A stretch of DNA of 64,000 nucleotides from Improbicoccus devescovinae (GCA_036245095.1 BSWA01000001.1:479076-543075), one strand, 5' to 3'. Counted from the stretch's first letter, positions 55,511 through 64,000 are shown. Program-made: numbers and translations. The notes: generated by a model from the sequence alone, not told the origin.

Positions 55511-56715
55511 ATTCAGCTACTGACGTAGCTTCGCCGTTTACTACAATTTCAGATATCGCTTCGATTTTTAATTACCGATGCGTCAGAAAAAGCTTGCAAG
55601 AAGCGGTCACAGACGTGATAGAACGTTGGGGCGGGCATCTTGTTCGAGACAATATGCAAATCGGAGTCAGGCAAGAAATCGGCCAAGATCGAGGCGTGGT
55701 GCTGTCTTATGGTAAAAATATTTTGAATATAAAATCGCAAGAAAATTGGGAACAAGTTGTCACAAAGCTCATGCCAGTGGGAAAAGACGGGTTATTATTA
55801 CCAGAAATTTGGATTAGTTTAGATGAAATTTTGTATGATATTCCATATACAAAAGTAATAAGTTTCGAGCAAACTGAAATTGACCAAGAAAATTACACAG
55901 ACGGCGAAGGAAATACCGATGAAGCCGCGTATCAAGCCGCTCTAGAAGCTGATTTAAGAACTAAAGGTCTAGCATATTTGAATCAAAATTCAGTGCCAAA
56001 AGTAAATTACAGTCTTAGTGCATATTTACAAAATATTTCAGATATTGGTGATAAAATTTATGTAAAACATCCAAAATGTAAACTAGATTTAGAAACAAAA
56101 GTAATCGCTCTAGAATATGATGTGATTTTAGACAAAATTACCAAAATCGAGTTTGGGAATTTCAAAAATAATCTAAAAAATCTTTTAAATACTATAAACA
56201 ATAAAATTACAGTTGAAATTGAAAAATCTGAGGGAAATACTACTGTGAAGCTTCAGAAAGAACTCGAAAACGCGACAAATAAGATAAATTCAATGTTTGG
56301 AAGCTCTTATGTTATTTATGATGGCTCGCAAATTCTGGTAGTTGATGCTCTCCCAAAAGAAGACGCTCAGAACGTAATGATGATAAATTCTGGCGGCATC
56401 GGATTTTCAAACACAGGAATAAACGGTGTTTTTAATTCAGTTTGGACAATCGACGGAGAAATGATTTTACAAAATTTAACTTCAATAAATATAATTGGCG
56501 ACATGATAAAAGGCGGCACAATTAAAGTCGGGTCAAACCTTGATGAAAACGGAAGAATTGAAGTTTACGATTCTTCAAACAAACTTATTTGCGATCTAGA
56601 CAAAGACGGAATCGAGGTTTTTTGTAATAACGGAAGCATCATAAGACTAAATGCAAACGAAGGCCTCGCAGGATATGATTCAAACACTGGAATTGGAGTG
56701 GCAGCTATGAGCTAG
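55507..56715 (+). pseudogene. prophage endopeptidase-tail protein, 5' truncated
   Basis: About 400 residues in one frame: 'SATDVASPFTTISDIASIF', 'RWGGHLVRDNMQIGVRQEIGQDRGVVLSYGKNI', 'VVTKLMPVGKDGLLLPE' match the Prophage_tail (tail-lysin/baseplate) family. The C-terminal beta-rich part ('GGIGFSNTGINGVF', 'GGTIKVGSN') binds the tip. The N-terminal ~100 residues are lost at the junction with Dit. The 3' end reappears inverted at the right edge of the window. Confidence 0.75.
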
Positions 56716-56727
56716 ATAATTTGACTA

Positions 56728-56756
56728 TTGACTTTGAGATTTGGCTAGCGTATAAT
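56728..56756 (+). promoter_or_regulatory. consensus sigma-A promoter of the Rpn gene at 56808
   Basis: TTGACT at 56728-56733, exactly 17 nt, TATAAT at 56751-56756. Near-perfect vegetative promoter 51 bp before the start codon, also present in the inverted arm (about 63920-63948). Confidence 0.78.
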
Positions 56757-56807
56757 AAAATTATAAGTTAAGTTAGATCATCATAAAGTTAAGGAGCAAA
56801 GATATAG

Positions 56808-57710
56808 ATGAATAAAAATGAAGATTTGTTGATTAGACCTGACGAAAACATCCTAGACCCAAAACTCGACCCAATATTTAAAGCGCTTTTTACATCAGAA
56901 ACTTACGAATCAAAAGAAGCACTGAAAGATTTCTTAAGTGCATTTACAGATCAAAAAGTAATTGAAGCGACACTGCTTCCAAATGAACCATCAATAACAC
57001 AAAGAGAAGAAAAACAAATAAGATTTGATTTTAGCTGCAAATTTAACAGCGGGGAAAGGGCTACTGTCGAGATGGCGCTAAAACACAGACCCGACGAACT
57101 TACACGAAGTGAATATTATGTTTCCAAGCTTTTCATCTCGCAAGAAAGTAAAGGCGAAGACGATTACGACAAATTGATGTCCGCATATCAAATCACGCTG
57201 CTAGCGGAAGGAAAATTTTTCGATGATAATAAAACAGTTCATAATTTTGAGTATTATGATAAAGAAAATAATATATCTTTAGATGGTAAAACTCGTATAA
57301 TTACGTTTGAGATGAGCAAGCTTGACAAAAAAACCATTCCAGACAATCAAAAAGATAACTGGGGAGCATTTCTAAAATGGGCAAATGACAAAACCAAACT
57401 CGAAGACATAAATAAGATCATAGAATCCGAAGGAGGAATAGCCATGGCAGCGGAGGCACTACGGGGCATAAGTCTTAATGAAATAATGCAGATTCGGGCA
57501 ATAGAAGCAGAAAAAAAAGTCAAAGACTATCAAAGCGATATGGCCAGAAGTAAAAGGGAAGGCATTCAAATAGGCGAAGCGAGAGGCAGACAGGAAGGCA
57601 TAAGAGAGATGGCTCTTGCATCGCTTGCAGATGGCATAGAACCTTCTTTAATATCTAAGTGGACTAATTTATCTATCGACCAAATAACCGCCCTTAGAAG
57701 CCAAAAATAA
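56808..57710 (+). CDS. Rpn family recombination-promoting nuclease, copy 2 (intact)
   Basis: 300 residues, with AAGGAG upstream. 'ENILDPKLDPIFKALFTSETYESKEALKDFLS', 'IRFDFSCKFNSGERATVEMAL' (active-site Asp and E-x-x), 'DELTRSEYYVSKLF', 'YQITLLAEGKFF'. The C-terminal region has 'SKREGIQIGEARGRQEGIREMAL' and the end helix 'EPSLISKWTNLSIDQITALRSQK'. It is clearly related to the gene at 50236 but not identical. As an intact gene with a strong promoter it is the best candidate for an active Rpn in the window. The cellular substrate is unknown. Confidence 0.88.
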   Translation: MNKNEDLLIRPDENILDPKLDPIFKALFTSETYESKEALKDFLSAFTDQKVIEATLLPNEPSITQREEKQIRFDFSCKFNSGERATVEMALKHRPDELTRSEYYVSKLFISQESKGEDDYDKLMSAYQITLLAEGKFFDDNKTVHNFEYYDKENNISLDGKTRIITFEMSKLDKKTIPDNQKDNWGAFLKWANDKTKLEDINKIIESEGGIAMAAEALRGISLNEIMQIRAIEAEKKVKDYQSDMARSKREGIQIGEARGRQEGIREMALASLADGIEPSLISKWTNLSIDQITALRSQK

Positions 57711-57738
57711 GGTTAAATTAATATATAAATCTAGAAAC

Positions 57739-57767
57739 GCCACACTGAAGCAGTGTGGTCTTTTTTA
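57739..57767 (+). terminator. rho-independent terminator after Rpn copy 2
   Basis: CCACACTG-AAG-CAGTGTGG followed by TCTTTTTT, a perfect 8-bp stem. The same structure occurs at about 62898-62925 on the minus strand. Confidence 0.92.
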
Positions 57768-57800
57768 TGTAAAATAATTTGTTAAAATTTTGGAGGCAAA

Positions 57801-58028
57801 ATGATTAATCAAATTCTTTCGTGGACTTTTTGCATAATAGTTTTTATTGGTACAGTTTTAACAACAAAAATGAATAGATATGGTTTTTTATGTTGGATAT
57901 TCTCAAATATTTATATGATTTGTCACTTTCTTTTAATTAAAGAATATGCACAGCTTGCGTTAAATACAGCATATCTTTGTATGGCGATTTACGGCAGGAT
58001 TGAATGGGGCAAAAATAAAATTCAATAA
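57801..58028 (+). CDS. short PnuC-like membrane protein (paralogue 2)
   Basis: 75 residues, three hydrophobic segments, GGAGG upstream of ATG. It shares most residues with the proteins at 28292 and 62636. It follows the Rpn terminator by about 35 bp, so it has its own promoter or depends on read-through. Function unknown. Confidence 0.65.
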   Translation: MINQILSWTFCIIVFIGTVLTTKMNRYGFLCWIFSNIYMICHFLLIKEYAQLALNTAYLCMAIYGRIEWGKNKIQ

Positions 58029-58112
58029 TTTGTAAAATATTAACAAAAATATTTGACTTATTTATAATTTTATATTAAAATTAGATACAAATAAAATTAA
58101 GGAGTGTTAAAA

Positions 58113-58253
58113 TTGGCTGATTCAGCTGATATGTCGACTTCAAATCAGTATATAAAATATCATATTTCTATTTATCAAATGTCGCAAAATATTTCTAATA
58201 ATACTTCATATGTACAAGTTGATGTGTATTTCTGGCGCACAAATACTGGCTAA
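58113..58253 (+). pseudogene. 5' stub of a phage minor structural protein (DUF859-like)
   Basis: TTG 58113 after AAGGAG: 'ADSADMSTSNQYIKYHISIYQMSQNISNNTSYVQVDVYFWRTNTG' then TAA. The pattern 'SNQYIK...Q...NTS.V.V...WRTNTG' is the N-terminus of siphovirus DUF859 structural proteins, normally several hundred residues long. The rest is gone. Confidence 0.6.
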
Positions 58254-58365
58254 CCTGTATTTTTTTAGACCAAAAAGTTTGTTTTTCGGTTTTTAACAAA
58301 CTTGTAACAAAATCTTAAATTTTAAGTTCATTCAGGAATTCCTTTGTTAAATTTTTGTTAAAAAA

Positions 58366-59169
58366 TTATTTAATGAATTTGTAATAAAACCTTAAAATTT
58401 GAAATTTACTATGACCTCTGATTGTAGGTTCACACCAAAAGATATTTTCAAAATTCGGATTTTTCTTCCCGATATTAATATTTCCGGAAATGTATTTGGA
58501 ACCAATCGACTTTTTGTACTCATAAGGTGACAAAACTTTTCTATCATTTAAAATCTGAGAAATTTTATGATCCCCTATTCCGCTTGAATACATCTCAAAA
58601 ATTTCTTTCACCACTATGCTTGCAACCGGATCAATAACAAAATGATTTTTATCCTTAGGATCTTTAAAATAACCATATGGTGCAAATGACCCTGTAAATT
58701 TCCCTTCTTTCCATTTGGTTTTTAGAGTTTGCCTGACATTTTCGGACAAATCCTCAAGATACCATTCGTTAATTAGGCCATTAATTTGTCGGGCTTTTTT
58801 ATTCCCCGCTATACTTGTGTCTGTATTATCAATTATGCCTACAAATCGAATGCCCCACTGAGGAAACTTATTATGAATATATCTCTCGACAATCTCTATA
58901 TCACGGGAAAATCTTGACTGAGATTTGCACAAAACAATATCAACAAGCCCATTTTTGCAGTCATCAATCATTCGGTTAAACTCCGGTCTGTTTCTATCGC
59001 AACCACTATAATCGTCATCGCAATAAATCTTATGAATATCCCACCCCTTCATCACACAATAATTCACTAACATTGTCTTCTGATTTTGAATGCTTTCACT
59101 TTCGTCTGTCTTGCATGATTTGTTTCTATCTTCATCTGACAGACGTGTGTAAATATCAACCTTCTCCAA
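58366..59169 (-). pseudogene. large serine recombinase, C-terminally truncated
   Basis: Start TTG 59169 with GGAGG 7 nt upstream. 'VDIYTRLSDEDR' holds the nucleophilic Ser; 'ESIQNQKTMLVNYC', 'DDYSGCDRNRPEFNRMIDDCKNGLVDIVLCKSQSRFSRD' and 'IRFVGIIDNTDTS' complete the resolvase domain. 'INEWYLEDLSENVRQTLKTKWKEGKF', 'APYGYFKDPKDKNHFVIDP' begin the recombinase domain. Family members have 450-550 residues, but here coding ends after 'NIFWCEPTIRG' and a short unrelated tail (267 residues in all). Catalysis may remain but DNA recognition is probably lost. It was likely the integrase of the prophage or another island. Confidence 0.82.
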
Positions 59170-59504
59170 CTTTATACCTCCATTTTGTTTTAAAAAAATT
59201 TCAGTATAACCTTTGTTTACAATCGTCACATCATTGGAATAGTGTGACTATTTTAACTATACCTTAATCTTTATTAAAACCCAACACTTTTTAAAATTTA
59301 AATGTTAAAGTTGAAAAGATTGCATACACCAGTGCTATAAAAAGGCGAGAAAATCTTTAAAAAACAGATTTTGCCTAAGTTGCTGTTTGACTTTATTCAG
59401 TTTTCAAAGCACACGCGTTTAACCTTAAAACGCAAAAAATTACCTAACCGAAATTACCTAACTGAAATTTGCTGTGCAAATTGTATACAACCCTTTCATA
59501 AAAA
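59170..59504. other. 335-bp non-coding gap upstream of the recombinase
   Basis: No gene seen. It contains the direct repeat ATTACCTAAC(C/T)GAAATT (about 59440-59470) and CTTTATTCAGTTTTCAAAGC near 59390. The latter recurs as CTTTATTCAATTTTCAAAGC near 59819, so the two gaps around the small gene at 59505 share a leader-like motif. Confidence 0.5.
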
Positions 59505-59693
59505 TCAACAGGTCTTTTGAAAATTTTGTATTTTGCTGAATAATTCAATTTTTTGGTAATCATCTAAAAAAGAACTTTCTTTTTTGATGTCAGTTCCAAA
59601 AATTTTAACTAAACTTTTATTCAAGCTTTTCTGCAATTCCCCATCATTTTTACTTTTAAATTTGCAAGTAACTTTTAAAAGATAATCAGACAT
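59505..59693 (-). CDS. small hypothetical protein next to the recombinase
   Basis: 62 residues, ATG 59693 with AGAGAAAA upstream: 'SDYLLKVTCKFKSKNDGELQKSLNKSLVKIFG'. Charged, no recognised domain. Similar small genes accompany recombinases and sigma-like genes in prophages and conjugative elements, but I cannot name the family. Confidence 0.5.
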   Translation of the reverse strand: MSDYLLKVTCKFKSKNDGELQKSLNKSLVKIFGTDIKKESSFLDDYQKIELFSKIQNFQKTC

Positions 59694-60004
59694 AAATTTT
59701 CTCTATTTACTAAAATCTAATTGTTTTGTTGTACAAAAAATATTATCACCTCGTTTAGTTTATTTTCACTAACTATTGGTCTCTTCAAAATTTGAAATAA
59801 ATTAGCTGCAATTTGATCTTTATTCAATTTTCAAAGCTCACGTTTTGAATTAATAAAAAATTCAAAAACTATTTTTGCATAGAGAATAATTTCTTTAGGA
59901 AAATACTCTCTACTTACTAGGTGTTGGGAACGTAAAAAAGTTTACTTGTGTTTAAAAAATCTATTTTTTGCATAGTTTTTAAATTAATTATAAAAATAAA
60001 ATGT
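59694..60004. other. 311-bp non-coding gap
   Basis: Holds the second copy of CTTTATTCAATTTTCAAAGC (about 59819) and AT-rich DNA. No gene seen. Confidence 0.45.
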
Positions 60005-60609
60005 TTATTTTTGACAATAAATATTTTTCAGCTTTTTTAATGCATCAAAGATTATTGTTTTCACACTGCTTACATTGCATTTTTCAATTTCAGCAATTTG
60101 TTTAAAAGTCATATCTTCAAAAAATTTTAAAATAAATCTTCTTCTCTGTTTTTCAGGAAGTGAATTTATTTTGTTTCTTAGTTCTTCTAGCTCAAAATTT
60201 TTAAAGAAAATATTTTCAGCGCTTTCACAAATAGGTAAAATATTTTTGCCGCCTACGACGTTATCTAATTCTTCTAATGATAATTCTTTTTTACGTTTTC
60301 TTTCTTGCCAATCCTGCTTCCAAAAGTCTTCAATTCCAAATTTAAAAACTTCAAAATTTATTTCTATTTCTGAGATAGACCCATCATAATTTTTAGTTTT
60401 TACAAAATAACTATTGCTCTTTTCTTTTGAATTATGTATAATTTCGGTGTTCGGTGTTCGGTGTTCGGTGTTCGGTGTTCGGTGTTCGGTGTTCGGTGTG
60501 CGGTGTGCGGTGTGCGGTGTGCGGTGTTCGGTGTTCGGTGTTCGGTGTTCGGTGTTCGGTGTTCGGTGTTCGGTGTTCGGTGTTCGGGGTTCCTTGTGCG
60601 GTCGTACAT
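60005..60609 (-). CDS. sigma-70-like factor with heptanucleotide repeat in its 5' coding region (out of frame as sequenced)
   Basis: From about 60440 down to TAA 60005 one frame reads 'YFVKTKNYDGSISEIEINFEVFKFGIEDFWKQDWQERKRKKELSLEELDN', 'LRNKINSLPEKQRRRFILKFFEDMTFKQIAEIEKCNVSSVKTIIFDALKKLKN', a sigma-70 family protein with an obvious region 4. No start codon exists in that frame before the repeat. The only start with a good Shine-Dalgarno (AGGA, 6 nt) is ATG 60609, upstream of 20 seven-base repeats. As sequenced it is 605 nt from the end of the stop codon, so it reads into another frame and stops at 60400. One added unit (612 nt) or two lost units would give a full 203- or 196-residue protein. 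Confidence 0.72.
60443..60589. repeat. heptanucleotide tandem array (20 units plus one degenerate)
   Basis: Plus-strand units: eight TTCGGTG, four TGCGGTG, eight TTCGGTG (60443-60582), then TTCGGGG. Because 7 is not a multiple of 3 the array has no stop in any frame on either strand, and each gain or loss of one unit changes the frame of a gene reading through it. Confidence 0.95.
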
Positions 60610-61054
60610 AAATTATCCTACTTTTTAGAATTTATAATCTGTTGAAAATATTTTTTATTAAATTTAACATTTTTTTATTTATTGTAAATATTTAGCAATC
60701 TTTTCTCCATAATTGAGATCGCTTGGTAAGTTATATCAATTCCTATCCAATTTCTGTTTAATTTTTGTGCAACTGATACAGTTGTTCCGCAGCCGCAGAA
60801 GGCATCTAAAACTGTGTCACCTTCGTTTGAGCTTGCTTTTATTATTCGCGCGAGGAGTTTTTCTGGCTTTTGGGTCGGGTAGCCGAGGCGTTCTTTGGCT
60901 GTGGGACAAATTATTGGCAAATCCCAAACATCATCGCAATATTTTCCTTCCTTCATATAAGCTGTTCGTATTTCCCCATCTTTTGAGAAGTATTTTTTAA
61001 ATTTCAAACCATTTTCATCTTTTAAATTATATCTTTTTTGCGAACTTTCTTAAT

Positions 61055-61955
61055 AGACCTCCTCGGAAATTAATTTTCAAAATTAATTAATCCGCACAAC
61101 AAAGACATTCTTAATTTAAACCGAGTACGTCGATTACGGTATTTGTTTGCTACTATTTTAAAAACTTTAATTTTTGCATTTATGTTTTCAATTATGATTC
61201 GTTCTTTTGAAATACGCCGATTTTCAGATTTTTCTTCGGCAGTGAGTGTGCCTTTTCTTGGTTTTTTCTTTGGAGTTTCGCTGTTTTTGTGTAATCTCAA
61301 AATTCCCTGATAACCGCTGTCTCCTTGGACTTTTTTATCATTTGAAATCGCATATCCTATACTTTCCTCATAAAGTTTAAAGTCGTGAGTTTTTCCTTCA
61401 GCATGGGCAATACAGATAATATCTTTTGTTTGTTGATTTACAATTAGTTGCGTGTTTATGGTATGCCTTTTTTTCTTTCCTGAATACCACTGACGCTGTT
61501 TTTTTTAGGGCGTTCGACCGGACTTTCCATAACATCAACAACCACAATTTCTATCTCGTTATTTTCAAGTAATGCTTTTTTGCCGGGTAAACTGAATTTT
61601 CTGCTTTTAATCAGTGTATCTTCGACCCAAACGATTGTGTCGTGCGTTGTTGCTTCGCCAACCTCAAACTCAAATGCCAATTCTTTTTGTGTCACATACT
61701 GTCGCCAGTACTTCAAAGCCATAAATAATTGGTCTTGAAGTGTTAATTTTGTGTGCCTGCCTCGACGTTTGTGCTTTTCAGCGTAAGCTATTTGAAGCTG
61801 AGCAATCATCGCACTGTAAGTTTCTTTTTTTACACCTATTAATTGCTTAAAATCTGCATCTTGTAATCTCATAGCTTTTTCATATCTTGTCAATTTTCAT
61901 CACCGATATTATTAAACCATATTTAGACATAAAAATCCAATTTCCGAAGAGGGCT
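61055..61955 (-). mobile_element. type-B IS, copy 6
   Basis: 901 bp, flanked by a perfect AAT duplication (61052-61054, 61956-61958). Its end reads AGCCCTC, like the left end of copy 2. Confidence 0.92.
61070..61893 (-). CDS. type-B transposase (copy 6)
   Basis: First frame 61456-61893, second down to 61070, joined by the same A8 shift site. Two point differences near the junction (VNQQTKD for VNRQTKD and an altered TKTQ) do not affect the motifs. Confidence 0.8.
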
Positions 61956-62635
61956 AATAATTAATAATTGTGTTACCGCGCAAAAAAATATGTTCTTTGC
62001 TCTTCGAATAAAAGAAAATCGTATCGTGTTTTCTAGGGAAAAAATTTTTAGAAACAGAAACTCCCGTGTAATGCCATATAACCTCGTTTAAAAACTTGCC
62101 ACCCGTAGCCACAAAAACCGAATCTAGCAACAGTTTTAAATAGTGGCTCATTGTGGGATCGCAGTGAAGATAAAAACTTCCGTCATCTTTTAAAACCCGC
62201 CAAATCTCTTGTATCCTTTGAGACATATAGACGATGTAGGCCAGCATCTGACCTTTTCTTAAAACTCTTTCCAAACCTTCAATCAATTTTACAGTTTGAA
62301 TTGTGTAGACAGAGTTTTCATTTGTTAAAATTTCTTCAAAGCTTTTCTGAGCTTTGGAGTTCCAAGACCAAGTATCGATAAAAGCAATAGACTGAGCGAC
62401 GTCTTCTTTTCCTTGATTTGTATAGATTTGATTATAATTTCTTTTTGAATTAAACGGTGGGTCTATATAGCATAAATCTATAGAATTATCAAGAATATAT
62501 TTTCTCATTATTTCTAAATTGTCGCCGTAATATAAAAAATTATTATTCATTTCACCACCCTCTTGAATTTTATTTTCATTTAATTTTAATATAAAATTAT
62601 AAATAAGTCAAATATTTTTGTTAATATTTTACAAA

Positions 62636-62863
62636 TTATTGAATTTTATTTTTGCCCCATTCAATCCTGCCGTAAATCGCCATACAAAGATATGCTGTAT
62701 TTAACGCAAGCTGTGCATATTCTTTAATTAAAAGAAAGTGACAAATCATATAAATATTTGAGAATATCCAACATAAAAAACCATATCTATTCATTTTTGT
62801 TGTTAAAACTGTACCAATAAAAGCTATTATGCAAAAAGTCCACGAAAGAATTTGATTAATCAT
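62636..62863 (-). CDS. short PnuC-like membrane protein (paralogue 3)
   Basis: 75 residues, identical to the protein at 57801 except Ala for Val in CIIAFIG. It is the right-arm copy of the inverted repeat. Confidence 0.65.
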   Translation of the reverse strand: MINQILSWTFCIIAFIGTVLTTKMNRYGFLCWIFSNIYMICHFLLIKEYAQLALNTAYLCMAIYGRIEWGKNKIQ

Positions 62864-62953
62864 TTTGCCTCCAAAATTTTAACAAATTATTTTACATAAA
62901 AAAGACCACACTGCTTCAGTGTGGCGTTTCTAGATTTATATATTAATTTAACC

Positions 62954-63868
62954 TTATTTTTGGCTTCTAAGGGCGGTTATTTGGTCGATAGATAAATTAG
63001 TCCACTTAGATATTAAAGAAGGTTCTATGCCATCTGCAAGCGATGCAAGAGCCATCTCTCTTATGCCTTCCTGTCTGCCTCTTGCTTCGCCTCTCGCTTC
63101 GCCTATTTGTATGCCTTCCCTTTTACTTCTGGCCATATCGCTTTGATAGTCTTTGACTTTTTTTTCTGCTTCTATTGCCCGAATCTGCATTATTTCATTA
63201 AGACTTATGCCCCGTAGTGCCTCCGCTGCCATGGCTATTCCTCCTTCGGATTCTATGATCTTATTTATGTCTTCGAGTTTGGTTTTGTCATTTGCCCATT
63301 TTAGAAATGCTCCCCAGTTATCTTTTTGATTGTCTGGAATGGTTTTTTGTCAAGCTTGCTCATCTCAAACGTAATTATACGAGTTTTACCATCTAAAGAT
63401 ATATTATTTTCTTTATCATAATACTCAAAATTATGAACTGTTTTATTATCATCGAAAAATTTTCCTTCCGCTAGCAGCGTGATTTGATATGCGGACATCA
63501 ATTTGTCGTAATCGTCTTCGCCTTTACTTTCTTGCGAGATGAAAAGCTTGGAAACATAATATTCACTTCGTGTAAGTTCGTCGGGTCTGTGTTTTAGCGC
63601 CATCTCGACAGTAGCCCTTTCCCCGCTGTTAAATTTGCAGCTAAAATCAAATCTTATTTGTTTTTTCTTCTCTTTGTGTTATTGATGGTTCATTTGGAAG
63701 CAGTGTCGCTTCAATTACTTTTTGATCTGTAAATGCACTTAAGAAATCTTTCAGTGCTTCTTTTGATTCGTAAGTTTCTGATGTAAAAAGCGCTTTAAAT
63801 ATTGGGTCGAGTTTTGGGTCTAGGATGTTTTCGTCAGGTCTAATCAACAAATCTTCATTTTTATTCAT
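62954..63868 (-). pseudogene. Rpn family nuclease, right-arm copy (two frameshifts)
   Basis: Same gene as 56808-57710, but an extra A after ITQREE and a missing A in LDKK(T)IPD shift the frame out and later back. The central ~105 residues, including most of the PD-(D/E)XK core, are therefore out of frame. The 12-bp GEAR duplication is in frame. If the two A-run differences are sequencing errors, both copies would be intact. Confidence 0.85.
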
Positions 63869-64000
63869 CTATATCTTTGCTCCTTAACTTTATGATGATC
63901 TAACTTAACTTATAATTTTATTATACGCTAGCCAAATCTCAAAGTCAATAGTCAAATTATCTAGCTCATAGCTGCCACTCCAATTCCAGTGTTTGAATCA

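Larger units (their letters stand above)
56676..58083. repeat. inverted repeat, left arm (1408 bp)
   Basis: Covers the end of the tail gene, a promoter, the Rpn gene copy 2, its terminator and a PnuC-like gene. The reverse complement recurs at 62581-64000, nearly identical apart from a 12-bp insertion and two single-A changes. The arms enclose 4.5 kb. Confidence 0.93.
60675..62550 (-). pseudogene. DNA adenine/cytosine-N4 methyltransferase split by a type-B IS
   Basis: The N-terminal half (61957-62550): 'FLYYGDNLEIMRKYI', 'IDLCYIDPPFNSKRNYNQIY' with the catalytic D-P-P-F, 'FYLHCDPTMSHYLKLLLD'. The C-terminal half (60675-61051): 'ERLGYPTQKPEKLLARIIKASS', 'VLDAFCGCGTTVSVAQKLNRNWIGIDI' with the S-adenosylmethionine motif I. 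Motif IV before motif I marks a beta-class amino-MTase. Taking out the 901-bp IS and one AAT brings both halves into one frame (972 nt), but a TAA lies at the join, so the gene was already damaged or mutated later. No restriction partner is visible. Confidence 0.82.
62581..64000. repeat. inverted repeat, right arm (runs off the window)
   Basis: Reverse complement of 56676-58083, including promoter, Rpn, terminator and PnuC-like gene. Compared with the left arm it has a 12-bp duplication (one more G-E-A-R), one extra A at about 63664 and one A fewer at about 63346. Its outer end lies beyond the window. Confidence 0.93.

Noticed and set aside
60443..60589. CRISPR-like array
   Set aside because: Units are seven bases with no spacers; it is a simple tandem repeat.
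60400..60645. Repeat-only proteins (VFGVRCS or EHRTPNT) on both strands
   Set aside because: Stop-free translation of a 7-bp repeat; no start or domain on the plus strand, and the minus frame matters only as the leader of the sigma-like gene.

Overview
The window is AT-rich DNA (roughly 30% G+C by eye) from a low-G+C, endospore-forming member of the Clostridia. The sporulation markers are spoIIGA-sigE, spmB, a Ger(x)C germination lipoprotein and a BclB-like collagen exosporium glycoprotein. Ordinary genes end in UGA, so the genome as a whole uses the standard code. Insertion sequences and broken genes are very frequent, which suggests a genome in active decay, for example in a host-restricted lineage. 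The host and genus cannot be told from this sequence.

Layout. 0-9 kb is mostly housekeeping: Ger(x)C lipoprotein, trigger factor, a metallophosphoesterase, tRNA-fMet, and an operon yebC / family-2 glycosyltransferase / LicD / radical SAM. 8.6-13.8 kb holds nested IS5-family elements and a first prophage replication remnant (ssb, DUF6291-like, dnaC-like, DUF1492-like). 13.8-22 kb returns to sporulation and cell-surface genes: M23 peptidase, the ruin of a GmrSD-type restriction gene, a collagen-like spore protein, a C39-like protease, spmB, sigE, spoIIGA. 22-29.4 kb is IS-rich and carries an IS-split methyltransferase, a YccF protein, an APH(6)-like kinase and an XRE regulator. 29.5-32.1 kb has tRNA-Arg(CCU), then a secreted macro/PARG-like gene interrupted only by two in-frame UGA codons and one frameshift, then IS relics. 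32.4-41 kb has mutL, a sortase-type surface protein and a 669-residue protein with a C-terminal ADP-ribosyltransferase (R-ST-ExE) domain. An 841-bp tandem duplication spans the convergent 3' ends of the last two. 41-58.3 kb is a decayed siphovirus-type prophage with two paralogous replication modules, several deletion-made gene fusions, and Rpn-family nuclease genes. 56.7-64 kb is an imperfect inverted repeat of at least 1.4 kb (Rpn + PnuC-like gene). It flanks a 4.5-kb core with a truncated serine recombinase, a sigma-70-like gene with a 20-unit heptanucleotide repeat at its 5' end, and an IS-split DNA methyltransferase.

Mobile elements. Four recurrent types are named here. 'A' is an IS5-like element with ends AGACTTCTTTCCAAACT. 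'B' is a 901-bp IS5/ISL2-like element with six copies, 3-bp ANT target duplications and a conserved -1 frameshift site. 'D' is an IS5/IS427-like element of about 832 bp with four copies and TA targets. There are also non-autonomous derivatives (an A deletion form and a 145-bp MITE). Many host genes carry single-base indels in A or G runs. These could be real erosion or homopolymer errors in the assembly, and this affects several pseudogene calls.

Most notable: the repeat-controlled sigma-like gene (currently out of frame, one repeat unit from in-frame), the ADP-ribosyltransferase-domain protein, and the UGA-interrupted ADP-ribose-type gene that may come from a UGA=Trp donor.
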